Below the pieces are notes generated by a model that was not told the DNA's origin, made no database searches, and worked only from the letters and a program-made list of their open reading frames with translations. A program made the position numbers and the translations under genes. A stretch of 64,000 bases of DNA from Draconibacterium halophilum (GTDB lineage Bacteria > Bacteroidota > Bacteroidia > Bacteroidales > Prolixibacteraceae), in the NCBI RefSeq assembly GCF_010448835.1, contig NZ_CP048409.1, forward strand, positions 930,001-994,000, read 5' to 3'. Below are positions 54,055 through 61,711 of this stretch, in pieces; the first letter of the stretch is position 1; each line of letters starts with the position of its first letter.

Positions 54055-54363
54055 ATGTTCATCGTTCACGTTTTTGTACACGTAAAAGAAGATTGTATTG
54101 ATGCGTTTAAAGCGGCTACCATCGAAAATGCAAAACACAGTTTAAACGAACCGGGTATAGCTCGTTTTGATTTTGTAGAACAACAAGACGACTCTACACG
54201 TTTTGTATTGGTGGAAGTTTATCGTACAGCCAACGACCCTGCAAAACACAAGGAAACGGCTCACTACCAAAAGTGGCGCGACACAGTTGCCGATATGATG
54301 GCAGAGCCGCGATCGGCACTAAAATTTTATAATGTACTTCCCGGCGAGAACGGTTGGGATTAA
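54055..54363 (+). CDS. Antibiotic biosynthesis monooxygenase (LsrG/ABM-like) protein
   Basis: A 102-residue ferredoxin-like ABM domain (FIVHVFVHVKEDCIDAF, then FVLVEVYRTANDP...HYQKWRD). Its relatives include LsrG and small oxygenases. It lies 14 bases before the Fe-alcohol dehydrogenase and is probably cotranscribed; a joint substrate is inferred only from position. Confidence 0.8.
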   Translation: MFIVHVFVHVKEDCIDAFKAATIENAKHSLNEPGIARFDFVEQQDDSTRFVLVEVYRTANDPAKHKETAHYQKWRDTVADMMAEPRSALKFYNVLPGENGWD

Positions 54364-54377
54364 TTTCGATAGAAAAA

Positions 54378-55526
54378 ATGGCAGTTAATTTTTCATTTGC
54401 AACCGCGGGGCAAATTATTTTTGGAAATCATACGCTTGATAAGGTACCTGATCTTGTTGCTGGTTTTGGCAAGAAGGTTATTTTGGTAACAGGGAAAAGT
54501 TCATTAAGAGCAGAAGAACTGATGGCGAAATTCAGCCCGGGAACTGATACCATACTTTTTAAAGTGCCCGGAGAACCGACCACTGATTTGATTGAAGCCG
54601 GTGTAAAATTAGCACGCGAGCACAACAGTGAAGTAGTAGTTGGTTTTGGCGGAGGCAGCGTGATTGATAGTGCAAAAGCAATTGCCGCAATGGGAACAAA
54701 TAAAGGTGAGTTATTGGATTATCTGGAAGTGATTGGAAGAGGAAAGCCACTGACAGAAAGGCCGTTGCCATGTATTGCTATTCCAACAACTGCCGGAACC
54801 GGCGCCGAGGCAACTAAAAACGCGGTAATAAAATCGCCCGAAAATAATGTGAAAGTAAGTTTACGCAGTAGCCAGATGTACCCCGACATTGCAGTTGTTG
54901 ATCCGGTACTTACCTGGTCGATGCCACCAGCATTAACAGCCAGCACCGGAGTTGATGCTTTAACACATTTACTCGAAACGTTTGTGTCAAATCAGGCCAA
55001 TCCGTTTATCGATATGATTTGCCGCGAAGGATTGACTCGTATTTCACGTTCCTTACGAAAAGCATTTACAGATGGGGCTGACAAACAGGCGCGTGAAGAT
55101 ATGGCAATGGCCAGTTTGCTGGGAGGAATGGCACTTGCCAATGTAAAACTTGGCGCCGTGCATGGTTTCGCCGGACCAATGGGAGGTATGTTTCCAATTC
55201 CGCATGGTGCTGTTTGTGCCTGCCTCATGTCGGCAGTAATTGAAGAGAATATTCAGGCTTTGCGTAACAATAAACTCGACAGCTCGAAATTTGATGAGTT
55301 AGCAAAAATTCTTACCGGAAACGAAAAAGCCATGTCGAACGATGCCGCTATTTGGGCATCGGAATTGGTGGCTGAACTTCAGGTTTCAACACTCTCCGAA
55401 TTTGGATTGACCCAAAAGGATTTTCCATTACTGATTGAAAAAGCAAAAGTTTCGAGTAGTATAAAAGGCAATCCGGTAGAATTGACAGATGAGCAGTTGT
55501 TTCGTATTCTGGAGCGATCGTTGTAA
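54378..55526 (+). CDS. Iron-containing alcohol dehydrogenase
   Basis: A 382-residue group III alcohol dehydrogenase. Cofactor binding is at GFGGGSVIDSAKAIA (about residue 88), and the metal site includes HLLETF and HGFAGPMGGMFPIPHG. It starts at ATG 54378; a longer frame begins at 54354 inside the ABM gene. The alcohol or aldehyde substrate is unknown. Confidence 0.88.
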   Translation: MAVNFSFATAGQIIFGNHTLDKVPDLVAGFGKKVILVTGKSSLRAEELMAKFSPGTDTILFKVPGEPTTDLIEAGVKLAREHNSEVVVGFGGGSVIDSAKAIAAMGTNKGELLDYLEVIGRGKPLTERPLPCIAIPTTAGTGAEATKNAVIKSPENNVKVSLRSSQMYPDIAVVDPVLTWSMPPALTASTGVDALTHLLETFVSNQANPFIDMICREGLTRISRSLRKAFTDGADKQAREDMAMASLLGGMALANVKLGAVHGFAGPMGGMFPIPHGAVCACLMSAVIEENIQALRNNKLDSSKFDELAKILTGNEKAMSNDAAIWASELVAELQVSTLSEFGLTQKDFPLLIEKAKVSSSIKGNPVELTDEQLFRILERSL

Positions 55527-55531
55527 ATCAC

Positions 55532-55547
55532 ATTCCGGTATCGGAAT
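55532..55547 (+). terminator. Weak terminator after the alcohol dehydrogenase
   Basis: Six-pair stem (55532-55537 / 55542-55547) with a T-rich 3' flank. Confidence 0.4.
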
Positions 55548-55566
55548 AATTTTTGTAGAATAAAAC

Positions 55567-55574
55567 TATCTTTG
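55567..55574 (+). promoter_or_regulatory. -7 box before the 55593 gene
   Basis: TATCTTTG matches TAnnTTTG. TTTGTAGAATAA occurs twice here (55552 and 55571), 19 bases apart. Confidence 0.5.
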
Positions 55575-55592
55575 TAGAATAATTATAACGCG

Positions 55593-55901
55593 ATGATTGG
55601 CAGATTTTTTCATACACCGGGAACAAAAAGATTTAAAATTACTCCACGTTTTTGGGATCCCGACAAGGACGAAAGAGACGAGCGGGAACGACGAATAAAG
55701 GATGAATTGGGAATTGTTGAAGAAAAAAAACAAAGCAATCGTACGTTTCGTCCTAATGTTAAAGGACAGTTTCGTTCAGGCGATAACTGGGCCCGATCAT
55801 CCGAATCGGCCAGAAAAGCACAGAACCGCCGACTTATTTGGATTTTTCTGATCCTAGCATTGGTGCTTTATCTTTTCTTCTTTTCCGACTTTTTTAACTA
55901 A
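55593..55901 (+). CDS. Small basic membrane-anchored protein of unknown function
   Basis: A 102-residue protein: a very charged N-terminal part (FKITPRFWDPDKDERDERERR) and one membrane helix near the C-terminus (about 82-98). It precedes mutL by 39 bases. The protein is not recognised beyond resemblance to short Bacteroidota proteins found near mutL. Confidence 0.7.
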   Translation: MIGRFFHTPGTKRFKITPRFWDPDKDERDERERRIKDELGIVEEKKQSNRTFRPNVKGQFRSGDNWARSSESARKAQNRRLIWIFLILALVLYLFFFSDFFN

Positions 55902-55940
55902 ACAGCGCACTCCGTAGTACAAATTTCTAAAGATTTAATC

Positions 55941-57833
55941 TTGAGCGATATTATTCAGTTATTACCCGATGCAGTAGCCAATCAGATTGCTGCCGGAGAA
56001 GTTATTCAGCGACCGGCATCGGTTGTTAAAGAGCTCGTGGAAAATGCTCTTGATGCGGGTGCAACTGAAATAACCATCAATATAAAAGACGCCGGGAAAA
56101 CACTCATTCAAATTTCTGATAATGGCAGCGGGATGTCGCCAACCGATGCCCGAATGGCTTTTGAGCGCCATGCCACCTCGAAAATACGTGAGGCTAAGGA
56201 TTTATTTGCCATTCGTTCAATGGGGTTTCGTGGCGAGGCACTGGCATCAATTGCCGCCATTGCCGATGTTGAACTACGTACCAAAAAAGCCGACGATGAG
56301 GTAGGAACTTTTATACATGTTATTGGCTCGGAAGTAAAAACACAGGAGCCTGCCGGGTGCAACAATGGTACCAATTTCATGATTAAAAACCTGTTTTTTA
56401 ATGTGCCGGCTCGTCGTAAATTTCTGAAAGCGAATTCAACCGAATTAAAACATATTATCTGGGAAATTCAGCGGATAGCGCTACCCAATCCCGACATCAA
56501 ATTATCATTGATTCACAACGGCACAACAGTTTATGATTTGCCACCGGCCAACCATCGGAAACGTTTGGTTGATGTGTTTGGAAGAAGTTTGAACCAAAGC
56601 CTGATAAATGTTGATGAAGACACCAGCATTGTTAAAGTGTTTGGTTACGTTGGTCAGCCAAAATATGCCCGCAAAACACTGGGCGAACAATTCTTTTTTG
56701 TGAACGGGCGTTTTATGCGTCATCCGTATTTTCACAAAGCCATTATGCAGGCTTTTAATAAGTTATTGCCGCCCGATACGTATCCGTCGTATTTTTTGTT
56801 TCTGGAACTCGATCCTGAAGCAATTGATATAAATGTGCATCCTACAAAAACCGAAATAAAATTTGAAAATGATCGCGATATCTGGCCGATAATTCATGCA
56901 GCGGTGCGCGAATCGTTAGGCAAGCATAATGTAGTACCATCCATTGATTTTGACCAAAGTGGAAGCATCGATATTCCTGTTCCGAAAAAAGGAGGTGAGG
57001 ATGTGCGTTTCCCAGAGATTCAGGTCAATCCCGACTATAATCCTTTTAACAACGAAAAACAGTTCGCCGAACGTGGATACTCGCCTTTTGATAAGGACTC
57101 AGGACAGGGAAGAAGCTCTTTTCCGGATTCGGGTAGAGAAAAAAAGAACCTGGAGAACTGGGAGGAATTGTACCAGGGAGCACAGCTAAAAATAAAACCT
57201 GAGCCGGAATATCGCGGTACAGCTCCGCAAAATGACGACTTATATGTCAACGCGCCCGGGCAGTTTAGCGGTAAAAAAGTGTTGCAGCTGAAACAACGTT
57301 ATGTGTTAACGCCGGTAAAATCGGGGTTGATGGTTATCGATCAGAAAAGAGCACACGAGCGCATTTTATTTGAGAAATTTATGGAAGTGCTGAAATCGGA
57401 TTCGGTAGCCAGCCAGCAGCAATTATTTCCGCAAACCATTGAACTCAATCCAGCCGATTCGGCATTGCTGAAATCAATTTTGGAAGATTTGTTGTCGTTG
57501 GGATTTGATATTCGCGAATTTGGCAAAGACACTTTTATTATAAATGGTACGCCAGGTGTTCTGGATATTTCTTCGCCTGAGCTGATATTAGAAAAATTGC
57601 TGGAAGACTATAAAACATCGCCGGTTGATGCGCGATCAAAAGCCAGGGAACAAATTGCTGCGTCGTTGGCAAAAGCATCGGCAATGGATTATGGCACCAA
57701 CCTCAAACAGGAAGAGGTGGATCACCTGATCGACAACTTGTTTGCCTGTGCTACACCCAACTTTTCGCCCGACGGGAAGAAGGTGTTGACCATCATTTCG
57801 ACAGATGATATCGAAAAAAGTTTTTCAAAATGA
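55941..57833 (+). CDS. mutL: DNA mismatch repair protein MutL
   Basis: A 630-residue MutL. The GHKL ATPase has QIAAGEVIQRPASVVKELVENALDAG, DNGSGM and GFRGEALASI; the C-terminal dimerisation domain is present. Its start is TTG, directly before SDIIQLLPDAVANQIAAGEV, the family start. Confidence 0.96.
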   Translation: MSDIIQLLPDAVANQIAAGEVIQRPASVVKELVENALDAGATEITINIKDAGKTLIQISDNGSGMSPTDARMAFERHATSKIREAKDLFAIRSMGFRGEALASIAAIADVELRTKKADDEVGTFIHVIGSEVKTQEPAGCNNGTNFMIKNLFFNVPARRKFLKANSTELKHIIWEIQRIALPNPDIKLSLIHNGTTVYDLPPANHRKRLVDVFGRSLNQSLINVDEDTSIVKVFGYVGQPKYARKTLGEQFFFVNGRFMRHPYFHKAIMQAFNKLLPPDTYPSYFLFLELDPEAIDINVHPTKTEIKFENDRDIWPIIHAAVRESLGKHNVVPSIDFDQSGSIDIPVPKKGGEDVRFPEIQVNPDYNPFNNEKQFAERGYSPFDKDSGQGRSSFPDSGREKKNLENWEELYQGAQLKIKPEPEYRGTAPQNDDLYVNAPGQFSGKKVLQLKQRYVLTPVKSGLMVIDQKRAHERILFEKFMEVLKSDSVASQQQLFPQTIELNPADSALLKSILEDLLSLGFDIREFGKDTFIINGTPGVLDISSPELILEKLLEDYKTSPVDARSKAREQIAASLAKASAMDYGTNLKQEEVDHLIDNLFACATPNFSPDGKKVLTIISTDDIEKSFSK

Positions 57834-57966
57834 CAGATTGTCGTTAATTTGAACGCGTTAATTTTTGGCTCGGTCATTGTATCTTGCCTCATCATTAAAA
57901 CAATAAGCAACTGAAGATCGTTGATTTTGGAAAGAAAGATTATTTCGGTCTACCAATTTTAAAATT

Positions 57967-58707
57967 ATGAGATACCGTCCGATGTTAAATATGCCTCCGG
58001 TAGTGAAGAATTTGATTCTCGCCAACGTTGTGGTTTTCCTGATTACCATTGTGTTAAAACAAACCGGTACCGATTTGTACCCGATTTTAGGATTACACTT
58101 TCCCTTGTCGGAGAAGTTTAGGCTACACCAGTTTTTTACTTATATGTTTATGCACAGCTCGAGTGGTATTGGGCATATCTTTTTTAATATGTTTGCCCTG
58201 TATATGTTTGGGCGCGTGTTAGAAGGCGTGTGGGGGTCAAAACGGTTTCTGACATTTTACCTGGTAACCGGAATTGGTGCAGCAGTGTTGCATATGGTGG
58301 TCGCTTATTTCGAATACCGGTCACTTATTGGAAAATTGTCACCCGATCAAATTGCTTACGTGAAAGAGGTTGGCTACCAAATTTGGAGCGAGGGAAAGAA
58401 TTTTAGCGATCCATTATCCGGTAAGCTAAATGCTATTCTGAATACGCCAACCGTTGGTGCGTCGGGAGCTGTTTTTGGCATTTTGTTAGGTTTCGGAATG
58501 TTGTTCCCGAATACCCAGCTGATGTTACTTTTTCCGCCAATACCAATTAAAGCCAAGTATTTTGTGATTGGTTACGGTGCTTTGGAATTATTCTTTGGCG
58601 TGTCGGGGATTCAGGGAAGTGTAGCCCACTTTGCTCACCTTGGAGGTATGCTGTTTGGTTATTTTATGATTAAATACTGGAACAAGAACTCGAATCGTTT
58701 TTATTAA
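57967..58707 (+). CDS. Rhomboid family intramembrane serine protease
   Basis: A 246-residue six-helix rhomboid. The catalytic Ser is in GASGAVFG (about residue 163) and His in HFAHLGG; HIFFNMFALYMFG is the first conserved helix. It cuts membrane proteins in the inner membrane. A second rhomboid follows 18 bases later. Confidence 0.93.
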   Translation: MRYRPMLNMPPVVKNLILANVVVFLITIVLKQTGTDLYPILGLHFPLSEKFRLHQFFTYMFMHSSSGIGHIFFNMFALYMFGRVLEGVWGSKRFLTFYLVTGIGAAVLHMVVAYFEYRSLIGKLSPDQIAYVKEVGYQIWSEGKNFSDPLSGKLNAILNTPTVGASGAVFGILLGFGMLFPNTQLMLLFPPIPIKAKYFVIGYGALELFFGVSGIQGSVAHFAHLGGMLFGYFMIKYWNKNSNRFY

Positions 58708-58725
58708 AAAAAGACTCTGGAAATT

Positions 58726-59607
58726 GTGGATATTGCTGGCGACATAAAAAGAACATTTAAAGAAGGATCGGTATTAACCCGGCTCATCTATATAAATATT
58801 GGTGTTTTTCTTTTGCTGAAAATTATTGCAGTATTCTTTTACCTGAGCGGACAAGCATTTCCGGTGTATCAGTGGTTGTCAGTACCTTCGGTAACCGAAG
58901 TTTTAGCAAAACAGCCATGGACCCCAATAACCTACATGTTTTTACACCAGGGTTTTATCCATCTCCTGTTTAATATGCTTGGGCTGTATTGGTTTGGACA
59001 GCTGTTTCTTTATCATTTCGAGGGGGACAAGATGTTGGGTGTTTACCTGATGGGAGGTCTTTGGGGGGCGTTTTTGTACGTCATAGCTTACAATGTATTT
59101 CCGGCATTTGATTCAATGTATGGTCTGTTGCTGGGAGCTTCGGCATCGATTATTGCAATTTTAGTAGCCGTTGCTTTTTACGATCCTAACCGCGAGATTC
59201 ATCTGTTTTTTATCGGGCGTTTCCCATTAAAATATGTAGCTGCGTTTTACGTGCTATTATCGATAATTGGCATTTCGTCTACTAACCCCGGAGGAAATAT
59301 TGCACATTTAGGAGGTGCTTTCTGGGGGTGGTTTTACATTTATCAATTGCGAAAAGGAAAAGATATGGGTGCTGGGTTAGTTGACTTAGTAAATCAAGCA
59401 GGCGAGTTTTTTGAGGGTCTTTTTAAGCATAAAAGCAAAATGAAAGTTACTTACCGAAAACCGCCGCGCGATGATTACGAGTACAACCGTCAGAAACATA
59501 AGCAGCAAGACGAGATCAACCGTATTCTGGATAAAATTGCAAAATCGGGTTACGATAGTCTATCCAAGCAGGAAAAAGAACTGCTCTTTAAACAAGGGAA
59601 AAAATAG
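58726..59607 (+). CDS. Rhomboid family intramembrane serine protease, second copy
   Basis: A 293-residue rhomboid with a GTG start. The catalytic Ser is in GASASIIAIL and His in HLGGAFWG; HLLFNMLGLYWFG is the first conserved helix. The C-terminal ~80 residues are charged and cytoplasmic, ending in a helical DEINRILDKIAKSG segment. It is divergent from the preceding copy, so this is not a recent duplication. Confidence 0.92.
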   Translation: MDIAGDIKRTFKEGSVLTRLIYINIGVFLLLKIIAVFFYLSGQAFPVYQWLSVPSVTEVLAKQPWTPITYMFLHQGFIHLLFNMLGLYWFGQLFLYHFEGDKMLGVYLMGGLWGAFLYVIAYNVFPAFDSMYGLLLGASASIIAILVAVAFYDPNREIHLFFIGRFPLKYVAAFYVLLSIIGISSTNPGGNIAHLGGAFWGWFYIYQLRKGKDMGAGLVDLVNQAGEFFEGLFKHKSKMKVTYRKPPRDDYEYNRQKHKQQDEINRILDKIAKSGYDSLSKQEKELLFKQGKK

Positions 59608-59630
59608 TACAAGTCTTCATCGCTCATCAT

Positions 59631-60575
59631 TCAACTTTTATCGTAGTCATCCTGATAGGTATGCGCCTGGTAAATACTGGCATTCAACTCAAAGCCAATC
59701 AGTAAAATCAAGGACATTACATACATTAAAAGCATTACTGCCAGTAATGTCCCAATTGATCCGTATAAAATATTGTACTGGCTAAAGTTATTTAGATAAT
59801 AGCTCATCCCTATAAACCCAATAATACTTAAAATGGTTGCCAGTGTTCCACCGGCAGAAATAAAACGCCACTTTGTTTTTTTTGCCGGTGCCATATAATA
59901 GAGAAACGAAAAAGTAAAAAAGAAAATGGTAGTAGTAATAACCCACTTACCAACAGTTAACAGGTTTACCAAAAATCTATCTCGGATAATGTCAATTCGG
60001 TCAAGGTAGTTGATTAATACTTGTCCGCCGGTTAACATAGCAATAGCTACACCAAGAAGAAGTGTAAAAATAATGAGCAGAAAAACAGCTACAAAGTATT
60101 GGCTTCGCCAGGTTCGACGATTGATATTGTGCACAGTGGCATCAAAAGCACTCATCATAGAAACAATGCCGTTGGTGGCGAAAATAAGCGCTATAAAAAA
60201 ATTTATCGACATAACATCGCGACGGGGATCCACTAAAACAATTTCAGTAATGGTTTCCTCTACCACAGGCCAAATCTTGTCGGGTACTAACTCGTGGATG
60301 ATCACGAAAAGTTCATTTTCGAAACCACTTGAAGGAATAAGGGTAAACAGAAATATAATACCCGGGAACAAAGCAATAAAAAAAGAAAATGCGATTCCCG
60401 ATGCACGTGTTGTTATCGATCCGTCGACAATACTTCTCCAAAAAAACAATAAAACATCATACAGTGGTACTCCATCAAAAAGAGGCAGTGAGATATTTTT
60501 GGCGTGTTCAACAGCTTTTTCGCCCAGCTTTTTTAGTCGCTCAAAAGAGATCTTATCCGTTGCCATACCGGCCAT
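59631..60575 (-). CDS. YihY/BrkB family membrane protein
   Basis: A 314-residue inner-membrane protein of the YihY family (often, wrongly, called ribonuclease BN). It has six hydrophobic segments, with GIAFSFFIALFPGIIFLF and NNFSQYNILYGSIGTLLAVMLLMY typical. The function is unknown. Its ATG overlaps the stop of the DUF4783 gene by one base. Confidence 0.9.
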   Translation of the reverse strand: MAGMATDKISFERLKKLGEKAVEHAKNISLPLFDGVPLYDVLLFFWRSIVDGSITTRASGIAFSFFIALFPGIIFLFTLIPSSGFENELFVIIHELVPDKIWPVVEETITEIVLVDPRRDVMSINFFIALIFATNGIVSMMSAFDATVHNINRRTWRSQYFVAVFLLIIFTLLLGVAIAMLTGGQVLINYLDRIDIIRDRFLVNLLTVGKWVITTTIFFFTFSFLYYMAPAKKTKWRFISAGGTLATILSIIGFIGMSYYLNNFSQYNILYGSIGTLLAVMLLMYVMSLILLIGFELNASIYQAHTYQDDYDKS

Positions 60576-60991
60576 TATTGTTGTTCAATTCGCAGTTGGT
60601 GAATGTATTGTTTCCCACTGTTTTGTTTAAGTAAAAAGTAAACCCTGAAATTGCCTTTTTCTGTTTTTAATTTTCCGATAACATATTGAGCATTCTCTTT
60701 TCCACTGTCGTGAATAATACTAAAAGCATTTTCGGCTACCGGTGGAAATTTACTGAAAAAATTGGTTACAATTTGTTGGGCCTGGGCTTTGCTGTATACA
60801 TTGTCGTTATCAAGTACTACCAGTTCAACGTTTTGGTTAAAATAAGAGGAAAGTACTTTTGCATTTCCGGTTGCCAAACCAACATTTATTTCGTTCGGAA
60901 CCTTTTTATCCTGTGGTGTATTACCTGCCACTGCCAGAAAGCTGCAGAATACCAGGATAACCGAAATTATCGTTTTAAAATTCTTCATCAT
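60575..60991 (-). CDS. DUF4783 domain protein, exported
   Basis: A 138-residue Bacteroidota protein with a signal peptide (ending FLAVAG) and an NTF2-like DUF4783 body (INVGLATGNAKVLSSYFNQNVEL). The function is unknown. It is translationally coupled to the YihY gene. Confidence 0.85.
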   Translation of the reverse strand: MMKNFKTIISVILVFCSFLAVAGNTPQDKKVPNEINVGLATGNAKVLSSYFNQNVELVVLDNDNVYSKAQAQQIVTNFFSKFPPVAENAFSIIHDSGKENAQYVIGKLKTEKGNFRVYFLLKQNSGKQYIHQLRIEQQ

Positions 60992-61234
60992 ATTTTAATT
61001 CCGTATTTGTGTTGCATAATAAGCAAAAACTATGCAAAAACACTTTTATACGCTTATTTTTACTGTAAATTTATAAAATTAAAAATCAATTGGGCGATTG
61101 CAGTAAAAACATAATTTTATTTAATTCGCCTTCAGAGGGTTATGAGTTTCCACGTTTTTGTTATTCAGGAATTAAAAAAGAAGTTGATAACAGTGTAGGC
61201 GCTTTACATACCTCATGAACAGACGATCTTAATT

Positions 61235-61708
61235 ATGAAGATAACATTACTGGTTATTGGTAAAACTGATGCGGCCTATTTACGCGATGGGATGAACGAA
61301 TATTTAAAGCGACTGAAACATTACATCAGTTTCGATGTAGAAGTAATTCCCGACATTAAAAAAGGGAAAAATACCAATCCGGAAATGCAAAAAAATAAGG
61401 AAGGCGAAATTATTCTATCAAAACTGGCTCCGGGCAAAGAGTTACATTTGTTTGATGAGAAGGGAAAAATGTTTTCGTCGGTTGAGTTTTCGCGGTTTCT
61501 TGAGAAGAAAATGATTAGTGGACCAAAAGAACTGGTGTTTGTGGTGGGCGGTCCTTATGGTTTCTCGGATGAAGTGTATAAACGAGCCAGTTCAAAAATT
61601 TCACTGTCGCGATTAACATTTTCGCATCAAATGGTGCGATTGTTGTGTGTTGAGCAGGTCTACAGGGCAATGACAATTTTAAAAGGCGAACCGTATCATC
61701 ATGAATAA
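61235..61708 (+). CDS. rlmH: 23S rRNA pseudouridine-1915 N3-methyltransferase
   Basis: A 157-residue RlmH (SPOUT). SAM binding is at FVVGGPYGFSDEVY (about 104), and the C-terminus is SLSRLTFSHQMVRLL..VEQVYRAMTI. It modifies the ribosomal A site. The next gene starts 3 bases later. Confidence 0.96.
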   Translation: MKITLLVIGKTDAAYLRDGMNEYLKRLKHYISFDVEVIPDIKKGKNTNPEMQKNKEGEIILSKLAPGKELHLFDEKGKMFSSVEFSRFLEKKMISGPKELVFVVGGPYGFSDEVYKRASSKISLSRLTFSHQMVRLLCVEQVYRAMTILKGEPYHHE

Positions 61709-61711
61709 TCG

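Noticed and set aside
57967..59607. Recent duplication of rhomboid genes
   Set aside because: The two proteins differ across most of their length outside catalytic motifs, so any duplication is old.
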